In this document: in pieces, positions 1-6,641 of the stretch
How the letters are laid out: each line of letters starts with the position of its first letter
Numbering within the stretch: the stretch's first letter is position 1
Assembly (NCBI GenBank): GCA_027295555.1
Contig: JAPUKT010000271.1
Location: 1 to 13,459, forward strand
DNA length: 13,459 nt
Reading direction: 5' to 3'
DNA from: Deltaproteobacteria bacterium
GTDB lineage: Bacteria; Myxococcota_A; Polyangia; Polyangiales; Houyiibacteriaceae
Made by a program: the position numbers and the translations under genes
Notes under the pieces: generated by a model
Databases searched by the model: none
Told to the model about the DNA's origin: nothing
What the model saw: the letters and a program-made list of their open reading frames with translations, nothing else

Positions 1-411
1 GAGCTCGACGAAGCCTTTCACCTCCTTGCGTGGGGGCGGCTTCTCGGCGGCGAGCCCCAGGAAGCCCATGCGGCGCTTCGTTCGATGTCTGGGGACCGTA
101 ATGCCGACCCGGCACTCGAAGGCGCGGTACTAGTGGAGCTCGGCCGGTCCAACGATGCGATCCCCCTTCTCGAAGCGGCATGCGAAACGGGTGGGAGCTT
201 TGCCGAGGGCTACTACGTAAAGGCCGTTCGCGACCTTGGGGCGTTCTCGCAGGCGGCGCAGTTCCTCTGCGGCCCAGGCGCGCCCAAGCTTTCGGCCAAG
301 ACCGTGCGTGCCCTCCAGCAGTTAGCGCTCACGGCGCAGGCGTTCGAGGCGGCGAAGAAGCTCGCTTCGTTGCCCGCGCTCCAGCCTGCGACTGATCACG
401 AAAGCGCCTAA
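1..411 (+). CDS. TPR-like helical repeat protein, 3' part only
   Basis: The reading frame is open from base 1, so the gene starts before the window; 136 residues and the TAA stop are visible. The sequence is Ala/Leu-rich and consists of short amphipathic helices with the small-residue spacing of tetratricopeptide repeats, for example LVELGRSNDAIPLLEAA followed by a Gly/Tyr turn and another helix pair (AEGYYVKAVRDLGAFSQAA). The C-terminus ends on a polar tail (TDHESA). TPR repeats serve as protein-protein scaffolds; nothing visible indicates a partner. No signal peptide can be judged because the N-terminus is missing. The stop lies 42 bp before the sahR frame, so the two could be co-transcribed, but a dyad-rich AT segment in that gap suggests sahR has its own promoter. 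The repeat family is an inference from pattern; function is unknown. Confidence 0.6.
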   Translation, partial: ELDEAFHLLAWGRLLGGEPQEAHAALRSMSGDRNADPALEGAVLVELGRSNDAIPLLEAACETGGSFAEGYYVKAVRDLGAFSQAAQFLCGPGAPKLSAKTVRALQQLALTAQAFEAAKKLASLPALQPATDHESA

Positions 412-437
412 TTTCCGCCATTTGCAGGGCCAGAGGA

Positions 438-475
438 CCATATTCTTGCATTTATGCGAATACTAGAATATATGG
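438..475. promoter_or_regulatory. AT-rich nested inverted repeats, candidate SahR operator/promoter
   Basis: In an otherwise GC-rich region this 38-bp AT-rich stretch holds three overlapping dyads. ATATTCT (440-446) pairs with AGAATAT (465-471). TATTC (441-445) pairs with GAATA (458-462) over a 12-bp spacer. GCAT (448-451) pairs with ATGC (454-457). A weak sigma-70-like pair, TTGCAT (446-451) and TATATG (469-474), has a 17-bp spacer. ArsR-family dimers bind such dyads, and SahR is known to repress the SAM-cycle genes it sits next to, so autoregulation of sahR-ahcY is the natural reading. I do not remember the SahR consensus well enough to match it here. Confidence 0.45.
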
Positions 476-1473
476 ATCAGATGGGGTCTACGTTGGCCGA
501 AGCCCCGAGGTGGGAGCTCTATCGCTTGCTCGGCGAGCCGAGCCGGCTGCGTTTGATCGGGCTGACCTCCGAGGACGAGCTCTCGATTGGAGAGCTCGCG
601 GAGCTGACTGGCGAGGCCCAACCAAACGTGTCGAAGCATCTCAAGCAGCTACGCGAGGCTGGGCTGGTGGTGGTGCGGCGCCAGGGAACGCGTGCCCTCG
701 CGAGGTTGACGCCCGATTTGAACGGCGACCCGTTGTTGACCGACGCCGTGGAGGCAGGGCGCAAGCTGTGCGGCGAGGATGGCAGCCTCGTCCGAGTCGC
801 CGACATCATCAAGGCGCGAGACGAGCAGACGCGCACGTTCTTCGCGCAGCCCAGTGATGACGCCGCCACTCCTCCGGTTGCCGAGTGGTCTGCGTACCTC
901 ACGGCGTTGCGCGCCTTGCTGCCGCACCACGGTCTTGCCGTGGACATAGGCACCGGTGATGGCGCGCTCGTCGAGTTATTAGCGCCGCTCTTCGATCGTG
1001 TCATCGCGGTGGATCGATCCGAAGAACAACTCAAGACTGCCTCGCGCAGGTTGTCGAGCCGCCAGTACGACCACGTGGAGCTCATCCAGGCAGATTACGA
1101 AGATCCGTGTGTGTTGTCGCGGGTGCAGGAGCTCGGGGGTGCTGACGTCGCCTTGGCCGTCAGGCTGTTACATCACGCACCTCGCCCGCAACAGGTCATT
1201 TCCCTCCTCGGGTCGTTAGCGCGGCCCGGTGGGCACGTGCTGGTGATTGACTATTGCACACACGACGACGAAAACATGCGTGATCGCCAGGCCGACCTGT
1301 GGCTCGGCTTCGGTCCGGATGAGCTCACCGGCTTCGCCAAATCGGCCGGGTTGATCAATTCGGAAGTTTTTGTAATTCCCGCAGCGAGGTACGGGCCAGG
1401 CCCCGATGCCCACTTGCAATGGCAGGTGCTCGCTGCGCAGCGCGATCCGAACCAGGAGACAACACCATCATGA
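454..1473 (+). CDS. sahR: SahR-type regulator: ArsR HTH fused to SAM-methyltransferase-like SAH sensor
   Basis: The 339-aa frame has two parts. Residues ~20-88 form a winged helix-turn-helix of ArsR type, with recognition-helix region QPNVSKHLKQLREAGLV (56-72). Residues ~145-330 form a class I methyltransferase fold with motif I VDIGTGDGA (163-171), the acidic loop VDRS (186-189) and a post-motif strand near HVLVIDY (261-267). The known SahR regulators have exactly this layout: the methyltransferase-like domain binds S-adenosylhomocysteine, and binding releases repression of ahcY and other SAM-cycle genes. Its stop overlaps the ahcY start (ATGA, 1470-1473), which strongly supports the assignment. 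The start is uncertain. ATG 454 lies inside the inverted repeats and its only SD-like AGAGGA (432-437) is 16 nt away; ATG 472 and ATG 481 are in-frame alternatives that keep the whole HTH. A plain ArsR-methyltransferase of unknown effector is the alternative. Confidence 0.88.
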   Translation: MRILEYMDQMGSTLAEAPRWELYRLLGEPSRLRLIGLTSEDELSIGELAELTGEAQPNVSKHLKQLREAGLVVVRRQGTRALARLTPDLNGDPLLTDAVEAGRKLCGEDGSLVRVADIIKARDEQTRTFFAQPSDDAATPPVAEWSAYLTALRALLPHHGLAVDIGTGDGALVELLAPLFDRVIAVDRSEEQLKTASRRLSSRQYDHVELIQADYEDPCVLSRVQELGGADVALAVRLLHHAPRPQQVISLLGSLARPGGHVLVIDYCTHDDENMRDRQADLWLGFGPDELTGFAKSAGLINSEVFVIPAARYGPGPDAHLQWQVLAAQRDPNQETTPS

Positions 1474-2798
1474 GCCCGAATCCAGATCTGAAGCATAAGG
1501 TTGCCGACCTCGCGTTGGCAGAGTGGGGGCGCAAGGAGATCGCTATTGCCGAGCACGAGATGCCCGGCTTGATGGCGCTTCGCCGCGAATACGGCGCGCA
1601 GAAGCCTCTTGCGGGCGCGCGCATTGCCGGTTGTTTGCACATGACCATTCAAACAGCGGTGTTGATCGAGACGCTGACCGAGCTCGGAGCCGAGGTGACG
1701 TGGACCAGCTGCAACATCTTCTCGACCCAAGATCACGCTGCTGCGGCGATCGCGGTCACCGGCGTGCCGGTCTTCGCTTGGAAAGGCGAGACCGAAGAGG
1801 AATACGACTGGTGCATCCACCAACAGCTCCGCGCATTCGAGGGCGGCAAAGCGCCGAACCTCTTGCTCGACGACGGCGGAGACCTCACCGCCGTCGCGCA
1901 TCAGCAGTATTCCGAGCTGTTCGAGGGGCCGGACCGGGTCCTCGGTCTTTCCGAAGAGACGACCACCGGGGTCCATCGCCTCTATGACATGGAGCGGGAT
2001 GGCACACTGAAGTGCCCGGCGATCAATGTGAACGACTCGGTGACCAAGTCGAAGTTCGACAATCTCTACGGTTGCCGCGAGTCATTGGTCGACGGCATCA
2101 AGCGCGCAACCGATGTGATGATCGCGGGCAAGGTGGTCGTCGTGGCCGGCTACGGCGATGTCGGAAAGGGCTGCGTCCAGGCAGTCGGGCGTGCGGGCGC
2201 GCGCGTGCTGGTGACCGAGGTCGATCCCATCTGCGCGCTTCAGGCGTCGATGGAAGGTTATCAGGTCGTCACGATGGAAGAGGCCGCGCCCATCGCTGAC
2301 ATCTTCGTCACGGCTACAGGCTGCAGCGACGTCGTAACCGGTGAGCACATGAAGCAGATGAAGAACGAAGCGATTCTCTGCAACATCGGTCACTTCGATT
2401 CCGAGATTCAAATGGGATGGCTCACCGATCCTGCCAACAAAATCGCGGAAGAAGAGATCAAGCCACAGGTCGACCATTTCACCTTCCCGGACGGCAAGCG
2501 AATCATCGTGCTCGCCCGAGGCCGGCTCGTGAACCTCGGTTGCGCCACCGGCCACCCGAGCTTCGTGATGAGTAACTCGTTTACGAACCAGGTGCTGGCG
2601 CAGGTGTCACTCTGGACCGAGCGCGACCGTTACGAGTCTGGCAAGGTGTACGTTCTATCGAAGAAGCTCGACGAGAAGGTCGCTCGACTCCATCTTGGCC
2701 AATTGGGTGCGAAGCTCACCAAGCTCACTCAGGCGCAGGCCGACTACCTGGGCATCTCTGCCGAGGGCCCCTTCAAACCGAGCTACTATCGATACTGA
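1470..2798 (+). CDS. ahcY: Adenosylhomocysteinase (S-adenosyl-L-homocysteine hydrolase)
   Basis: This cytosolic NAD-dependent enzyme splits S-adenosylhomocysteine into adenosine and homocysteine, removing the product inhibitor of methyltransferases and feeding the SAM cycle. The 442-aa length is normal for the family. Visible hallmarks are the substrate region HMTIQTAVLIETL (57-69), DDGGDLT (134-140), EETTTGVH (162-169), the catalytic stretch TKSKFDN with Lys193, Asp197 and Asn198, the Rossmann motif GYGDVGKG (227-234) and the C-terminal KPSYYRY tail that closes over the neighbouring subunit's cofactor. The start at 1470 is chosen over an upstream ATG at 1419 because of AGGAGA (1454-1459, 10-nt spacing), the ATGA overlap with the sahR stop, and the match to the usual N-terminus. 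Translation is therefore probably coupled to sahR, and expression should rise when SAH accumulates. Confidence 0.97.
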   Translation: MSPNPDLKHKVADLALAEWGRKEIAIAEHEMPGLMALRREYGAQKPLAGARIAGCLHMTIQTAVLIETLTELGAEVTWTSCNIFSTQDHAAAAIAVTGVPVFAWKGETEEEYDWCIHQQLRAFEGGKAPNLLLDDGGDLTAVAHQQYSELFEGPDRVLGLSEETTTGVHRLYDMERDGTLKCPAINVNDSVTKSKFDNLYGCRESLVDGIKRATDVMIAGKVVVVAGYGDVGKGCVQAVGRAGARVLVTEVDPICALQASMEGYQVVTMEEAAPIADIFVTATGCSDVVTGEHMKQMKNEAILCNIGHFDSEIQMGWLTDPANKIAEEEIKPQVDHFTFPDGKRIIVLARGRLVNLGCATGHPSFVMSNSFTNQVLAQVSLWTERDRYESGKVYVLSKKLDEKVARLHLGQLGAKLTKLTQAQADYLGISAEGPFKPSYYRY

Positions 2799-2804
2799 GG
2801 CGGG

Positions 2805-3704
2805 ATGGGCTCGCTGCTGATCGAGACTTGGCGCTACTTCCAGTCGCACGATGGGCGATTGCTCTCCGGAGCGATCGCCTTCTACGTGTCGCTCGCCCTC
2901 GCGCCGCTCGGCGTGTTGACGATCTTGATCGCCTCTTTGGTGCTGCCGCAGGACGCGGCCCAGCAGGAACTGGTCGCCCAGCTCGAGATGTTCCTGGGCA
3001 CGGACCTCGCGAACTTCCTCGCACAGGCGATGTTCGACATGAATTCCGAAGCGCAGAGTTGGGCCGCGCCGATCATCGGCGGCGTATTCATGCTGTACAT
3101 GTCGATCCGATTGTTCTCCATGCTCCGTCGGGCCCTCAATCACATGTGGGGCGTTCGTCCGAAGCCCTTGGTTCATGCTCGCCCCGACTGGTTCCATTTC
3201 GTCGAACGGAGAATGCTTGCCTTCGCCATGGTGCTCGTCTTTGGTGGGTCTCTGGTCGTCCTGGTCCTGCTTCACGCGATCGCCACTGCTGCGGCGCACT
3301 TCTTGGGAAACTCGGGCTACTTGCTCACCTTCGGCGGGTTCGGAAGCGCCTTTGCGGTCCTCTGGCTGTTGATCTCGCTGGTTTATCGATGGTTGCCGGA
3401 CGCGATAATCTCCTGGCGAGACGTGTGGGTCGGTGCCGCGGTGACGTCTCTATTCGTCGTTGGGGGCTCTTTCCTGATCGGCCTATACCTAGGGTACGCG
3501 AGCCCTGCCTCCTGGTACGGAGCTGCCGGATCCTTGATTGTGTTGCTCCTGTGGATCTACTACACCACACAGATCTTCCTCATGGGCGCGGTGTTTACGC
3601 GCGCATGGGCTAGGCGGCGTGGGCGCGCGATCGAGCCCCTGCCGTACGCCGTGGCAGTCGAGACTCCAAGCTACTCCGTGGACGCTTCCATCAACGAAAC
3701 ATAG
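2805..3704 (+). CDS. YihY/BrkB (UPF0761) family inner-membrane protein
   Basis: The 299-aa protein has about six hydrophobic segments, near residues 23-47, 88-104, 138-165, 172-196, 208-232 and 240-264. It carries features typical of the YihY/BrkB family: an N-terminal ALAPLGVLTI segment, YRWLPDA (194-200) and a Gly/Leu-rich YGAAGSLIVLLLW stretch (238-250) followed by YYTTQIFLMGA. The family is an integral membrane protein of unresolved function; BrkB was once called a serum-resistance factor and the related Rbn name (RNase BN) proved wrong, so no activity is assigned. It starts 6 bp after the ahcY stop, with GAGG (2797-2800) 4 nt before ATG, so it is probably read through from the sahR-ahcY transcript. 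No functional link to SAM metabolism is evident. It faces the aldehyde dehydrogenase gene tail to tail across 22 bp with no obvious terminator hairpin. Confidence 0.9.
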   Translation: MGSLLIETWRYFQSHDGRLLSGAIAFYVSLALAPLGVLTILIASLVLPQDAAQQELVAQLEMFLGTDLANFLAQAMFDMNSEAQSWAAPIIGGVFMLYMSIRLFSMLRRALNHMWGVRPKPLVHARPDWFHFVERRMLAFAMVLVFGGSLVVLVLLHAIATAAAHFLGNSGYLLTFGGFGSAFAVLWLLISLVYRWLPDAIISWRDVWVGAAVTSLFVVGGSFLIGLYLGYASPASWYGAAGSLIVLLLWIYYTTQIFLMGAVFTRAWARRRGRAIEPLPYAVAVETPSYSVDASINET

Positions 3705-3726
3705 GGGTGCGGAGAGGCGATGGACG

Positions 3727-5268
3727 CTAGGAAAAGAAGCCGAGTTTCTTCAGCGCGGTCCCGTAGACGATGCGAATCATGCCGTCGATCTCTTCGATCG
3801 CTTTAGGCGTATGCGGGTACCACACACGCTCCTTCTTCTGCGCCCACCGGTTGATGAAGATCGGCTGTTGATGGGTGTAGCTACGAAGCGCGCCCAATCC
3901 GTTGACATGGCCGACACCGCTGTCTTTCATCCCGCCGAAAGGCGCTTCGGGTGCACCGTATGCCATCGATGCATCGTTGATGACGACGGAACCTGTTTCC
4001 ATGCGTTTCGCGATCTCAATCCCTTTTTGAATGTCTTTCGTCCAGACGCTTCCGCTCAGGCCGTAGTGAGAATCGTTCGCCAGCCGGATGGCCTCCTCTT
4101 CGTCTTTGACCCGCATGACGGACACGATCGGTCCGAACGTCTCTTCCCGCATTAGCTCCATCGTATGATCGACGTTGCGAACGAAGGTGGGCTTGTAGAA
4201 CAAGCCATCGGTCGTATCGGCTTCGCCACCCACGACGATCTCGGCGCCTTTGGCCTTTGCGTCCTCCACGTGGCGCTCGATGATGGGGAGCTGACGGTCC
4301 CAGAACACCGAGCCGACATCGATATCGCCTCCTGCGCCGTACCGCAGCTCCTTGACGATATTCGCGACGCGCTCTTCGAACTCGTCCGCTACGCTCTCAA
4401 CGACGTAGATGCGCTCGACACCCATGCAGACGTGGCCTGAATTCAGCATCGAGTTGAAGACCGCTCCGCCCGCCGCTCGTTCGAGGTCCGCATCGGCGCA
4501 TACGATCATCGCGTCCTTGCCGCCCAGCTCGAGCGAGTAGGGGATGAGTTGCTCAGCGCATGCAGCCGCGATCTTCTTGCCGGTGCTGACGCTTCCGGTG
4601 AACGAGATCTTCTGGACGCCGCCGTTGACGAGAGCCGCGCCCGTCTCGCCGTCGCCGTGAACCGTTTGCACGACGCCCTCGGGAACACCGGCCTCGCGCA
4701 ACAACTTGATCGCCCAGTCCCCCGAGTAAGGAGCGATCTCCGAGGGTTTGAGGATGACCGCGTTCCCCGCGAGGATCGCTTGAACGGTCGGGTTGATCGC
4801 AAGTGAGAACGGGCCGTTCCAGGGTGTGATGACGCCGACCACGCCTAGTGGTCGATAGTGCATGATCAGCTTCTTCACGGGTCGCAGGTAGCCATGAAGC
4901 TTCCGTTTCTCGTCCGAGAGCTCCTTTACTGCGCGCTCTGACCAGAAGTTGAGGCAGTCACAGCTCGGAAGGATCTCCATCATCAGGGCTTCGAGCCGCG
5001 TCTTGCCCGTCTCGTTGATCACGGTCTCGACGACCTGCTCCCGCTTCTCGACGAGAATGTCGATCGTGCTTCGGACGATGCGCGCTCGCTCGGCAATGGG
5101 AACGCGTGCCCACTCTCGTTGCGCGTCGCGCGCTTTCGCGATGGCGGCGTCCACATCTTCGCGGCGGTTGACGACGATCTCCCCGACCTTCTCGCGCGTT
5201 GCAGGGCTTCGAATCCCGAGCCGGCGGCGCCCTTCGGGCGTTTTAGAGAGTGGTTCGACGATGGCCAT
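3727..5268 (-). CDS. NAD(P)-dependent aldehyde dehydrogenase
   Basis: A 513-aa member of the aldehyde dehydrogenase superfamily, which oxidises aldehydes to carboxylic acids. All catalytic landmarks are present: TPWNGP with Asn151, ILKPSE with cofactor-contacting Lys174, the GSVSTG turn (225-230), LELGGKD with general base Glu247, the nucleophile Cys281 in NSGHVCMGVER, and EETFGP (375-380). About 45 extra C-terminal residues (from roughly 468, with NRWAQKKERVWYPHT) extend past the usual core end and are weakly hydrophobic at the tip. The open frame continues upstream, but the ATG at 5268 is preferred: AGGAG lies 7 nt upstream and the longer extension is Arg/Ser/Pro-rich without ALDH similarity. 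It is monocistronic, divergent from the 5492 gene. Substrate cannot be read from sequence; semialdehyde, benzaldehyde and fatty-aldehyde enzymes all share these motifs. The acyl-CoA synthetase at the window end is too far away to imply a pathway. Confidence 0.93.
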   Translation of the reverse strand: MAIVEPLSKTPEGRRRLGIRSPATREKVGEIVVNRREDVDAAIAKARDAQREWARVPIAERARIVRSTIDILVEKREQVVETVINETGKTRLEALMMEILPSCDCLNFWSERAVKELSDEKRKLHGYLRPVKKLIMHYRPLGVVGVITPWNGPFSLAINPTVQAILAGNAVILKPSEIAPYSGDWAIKLLREAGVPEGVVQTVHGDGETGAALVNGGVQKISFTGSVSTGKKIAAACAEQLIPYSLELGGKDAMIVCADADLERAAGGAVFNSMLNSGHVCMGVERIYVVESVADEFEERVANIVKELRYGAGGDIDVGSVFWDRQLPIIERHVEDAKAKGAEIVVGGEADTTDGLFYKPTFVRNVDHTMELMREETFGPIVSVMRVKDEEEAIRLANDSHYGLSGSVWTKDIQKGIEIAKRMETGSVVINDASMAYGAPEAPFGGMKDSGVGHVNGLGALRSYTHQQPIFINRWAQKKERVWYPHTPKAIEEIDGMIRIVYGTALKKLGFFS

Positions 5269-5491
5269 TCCTTCGCTCCTATCCTGACGGGCCCGACCGG
5301 GCGTGGTGGAACAAGTTCTACTTTCCCGGGCGCCGAGCGCAAGCGGGCCACTCGCGCCCGATGGCGCGCAACGACGCCACCTCGAACCCGATCTCCTGTC
5401 CGACGGTCGGGTAGCGAGCCAGCCTCTTTTAGGGGGTCCCCAATGAGGGGATTGCCTACTTCTGTCGTCCGGGGATATACGTAACGATCCG
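5269..5491. promoter_or_regulatory. Divergent intergenic region with short GC-rich inverted repeat
   Basis: This 223-bp gap separates the divergent aldehyde dehydrogenase and 5492 genes and must hold promoters for both. The clearest structure is TCCCC (5437-5441) and GGGGA (5447-5451) around AATGA, overlapping the palindrome GGGGTCCCC (5433-5441). It could be a regulator site or a small hairpin. No convincing -35/-10 pair or U-tract terminator is visible. Confidence 0.3.
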
Positions 5492-6013
5492 ATGTTGCGG
5501 CCCTCCATAGCGCCTGCGAGTCGGATCTTAATCCGGCAGGGTGGAGTCACCGATCTCGAGGGTGTGCTGCAAGTCTGCGAGAAGCATTCCGAGTACTGGG
5601 ATGGTCGGCTTCCGAGTGAGATCCGACTGAGTGACTACTTCCGACGCGCGCTTTCTTCACAGGATGAGGTGTTTCAATTTTGGATTGCGGACAACGGGCA
5701 CGGTTCGGTGCTCGGGTGGGAGATGCTCGCCGCGTGTAGCTCCGACCCGGCGCGTCGGCGGCTCACCGGGGAGGTCACCACGTGCCTCGGGCAGCAAAGC
5801 GGCTCGCTTGGGCGCACTTTGGCAACGCACGCGATTTGTCACGCCGCGCGGACGCCGCTTCAATATCTTTTTACTCAAGTGCCCACGCGAGACACGCTCA
5901 TGGTCAGCGTCCTCGAGGCCGTGGGTTATCAGGAAGTTGGGCTGATTCCTGCAGCGGCCAAGCCGCCCGCGCAGCCCGAACGCCTCGAGTTCGTGTACGT
6001 CGTCGACCACTAG
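5492..6013 (+). CDS. Hypothetical protein, possibly GNAT-like acetyltransferase
   Basis: The 173-aa soluble protein has an order of elements like a GNAT N-acetyltransferase. It opens with a strand and helix of the type RILIRQGGVTDLEGVLQVC (11-29), followed by a central strand pair FQFWIADNGHGSVLGWEML (61-79). A Gly/Gln segment GQQSGSLGRTLATHA (100-114) sits where the acetyl-CoA loop and helix would be, and a late helix-strand pair reads LEAVGYQEVGL (141-151). The match to the Q/RxxGxG/A loop is imperfect, so the enzyme claim is weak; it may be a degenerate or sensor version. The start ATG 5492 has no strong SD. It stands alone: 58 bp separate it from the histone-like gene, which has its own good ribosome site. 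No substrate can be suggested. Confidence 0.5.
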   Translation: MLRPSIAPASRILIRQGGVTDLEGVLQVCEKHSEYWDGRLPSEIRLSDYFRRALSSQDEVFQFWIADNGHGSVLGWEMLAACSSDPARRRLTGEVTTCLGQQSGSLGRTLATHAICHAARTPLQYLFTQVPTRDTLMVSVLEAVGYQEVGLIPAAAKPPAQPERLEFVYVVDH

Positions 6014-6071
6014 AGGGCCTCCGGCCCGCTTGCCCTTCGCATGGTTTCGGATAAGGTGTTCCGGAGGCGCC

Positions 6072-6641
6072 ATGGCGACGAAGCGAACCCATACGAAGAC
6101 GCGAGCAGCAAAGAAGACCACCAAGAAACGGACGTCGAAGCGGCCGAGCAAGTCTCCGCCGAAACGGACTACCAGAGCGCCGAAGGCTAGCGCCTCGAAG
6201 CGACCCAGTAGAAGCCCGGCGAAGGCAGCCAAAGGCTCGACCGATGATGCTGCGACGAATGGTGCCGCGAAGAAGGCGAAGCCGGCCCGCGAACGACCGA
6301 GCAGCGCGCCCGCCACGTCGGGGGCAAGGCGGACCACCCGACCGGCCAAGCTTCGGGCGGTGCAAAAGTCGGCTGCGGGGGCCCCGCGACCGGCGCTCAT
6401 GTCAGACGTTGTGACGGTCACGGCGCCGGTTCCGGAGCCACGGTCGGTGTCGAACCCAGGTCGTCCATCTGGATCTCGCTCTGGGCTCCGGGAGTCTTAT
6501 CTCGACGAGGTGCCTCGTGACCATGCGGCGCTGTTGGCTGGGTTTCTCAAGGTCGTGAAGGCAGCGGCTGGAGACATCCGGACACTGATCTTGCAAGCGA
6601 TTGCGCTCCGCAACCAGAAGCGCGACCGCTTCGATCGATGA
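6072..6641 (+). CDS. Histone H1-like Lys/Ala/Ser/Pro-rich protein with C-terminal helical segment
   Basis: The 189-aa product starts at ATG 6072 with GGAGG (6063-6067) 4 nt upstream; an upstream in-frame ATG at 6030 lacks such a site. Residues 2-100 are strongly basic and of low complexity (Lys, Arg, Ala, Ser, Thr, Pro), like the tails of bacterial histone H1 homologues and of eukaryotic H1. Two near-identical units, SKRPSKSPPK (22-31) and SKRPSRSPAK (42-51), lie exactly 20 residues apart and carry SPxK-type minor-groove-binding motifs. Residues ~139-189 are different: acidic then hydrophobic (RESYLDEVPRDHAALLAGF), predicted helical, ending on a basic tip. Non-specific DNA binding is the likely role of the tail; the C-terminal part may oligomerise or bind a partner. 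Its stop overlaps the start of the reductase gene (ATGA, 6638-6641), so translation is probably coupled. It could instead bind RNA or another polyanion. Confidence 0.75.
   Translation: MATKRTHTKTRAAKKTTKKRTSKRPSKSPPKRTTRAPKASASKRPSRSPAKAAKGSTDDAATNGAAKKAKPARERPSSAPATSGARRTTRPAKLRAVQKSAAGAPRPALMSDVVTVTAPVPEPRSVSNPGRPSGSRSGLRESYLDEVPRDHAALLAGFLKVVKAAAGDIRTLILQAIALRNQKRDRFDR

Noticed and set aside
412..1470. SAH or SAM riboswitch upstream of ahcY
   Set aside because: There is no untranslated leader before ahcY (it overlaps sahR), and the 42-bp gap before sahR is too short; control by the SahR protein explains the locus.
1251..1976. Open frame on the minus strand opposite sahR and ahcY
   Set aside because: It spans the junction of two well-supported genes and shows no motif or plausible start.
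3538..4155. Open frame on the plus strand opposite the aldehyde dehydrogenase 3' end
   Set aside because: It overlaps two motif-rich genes and reads as the complement of ALDH codons.
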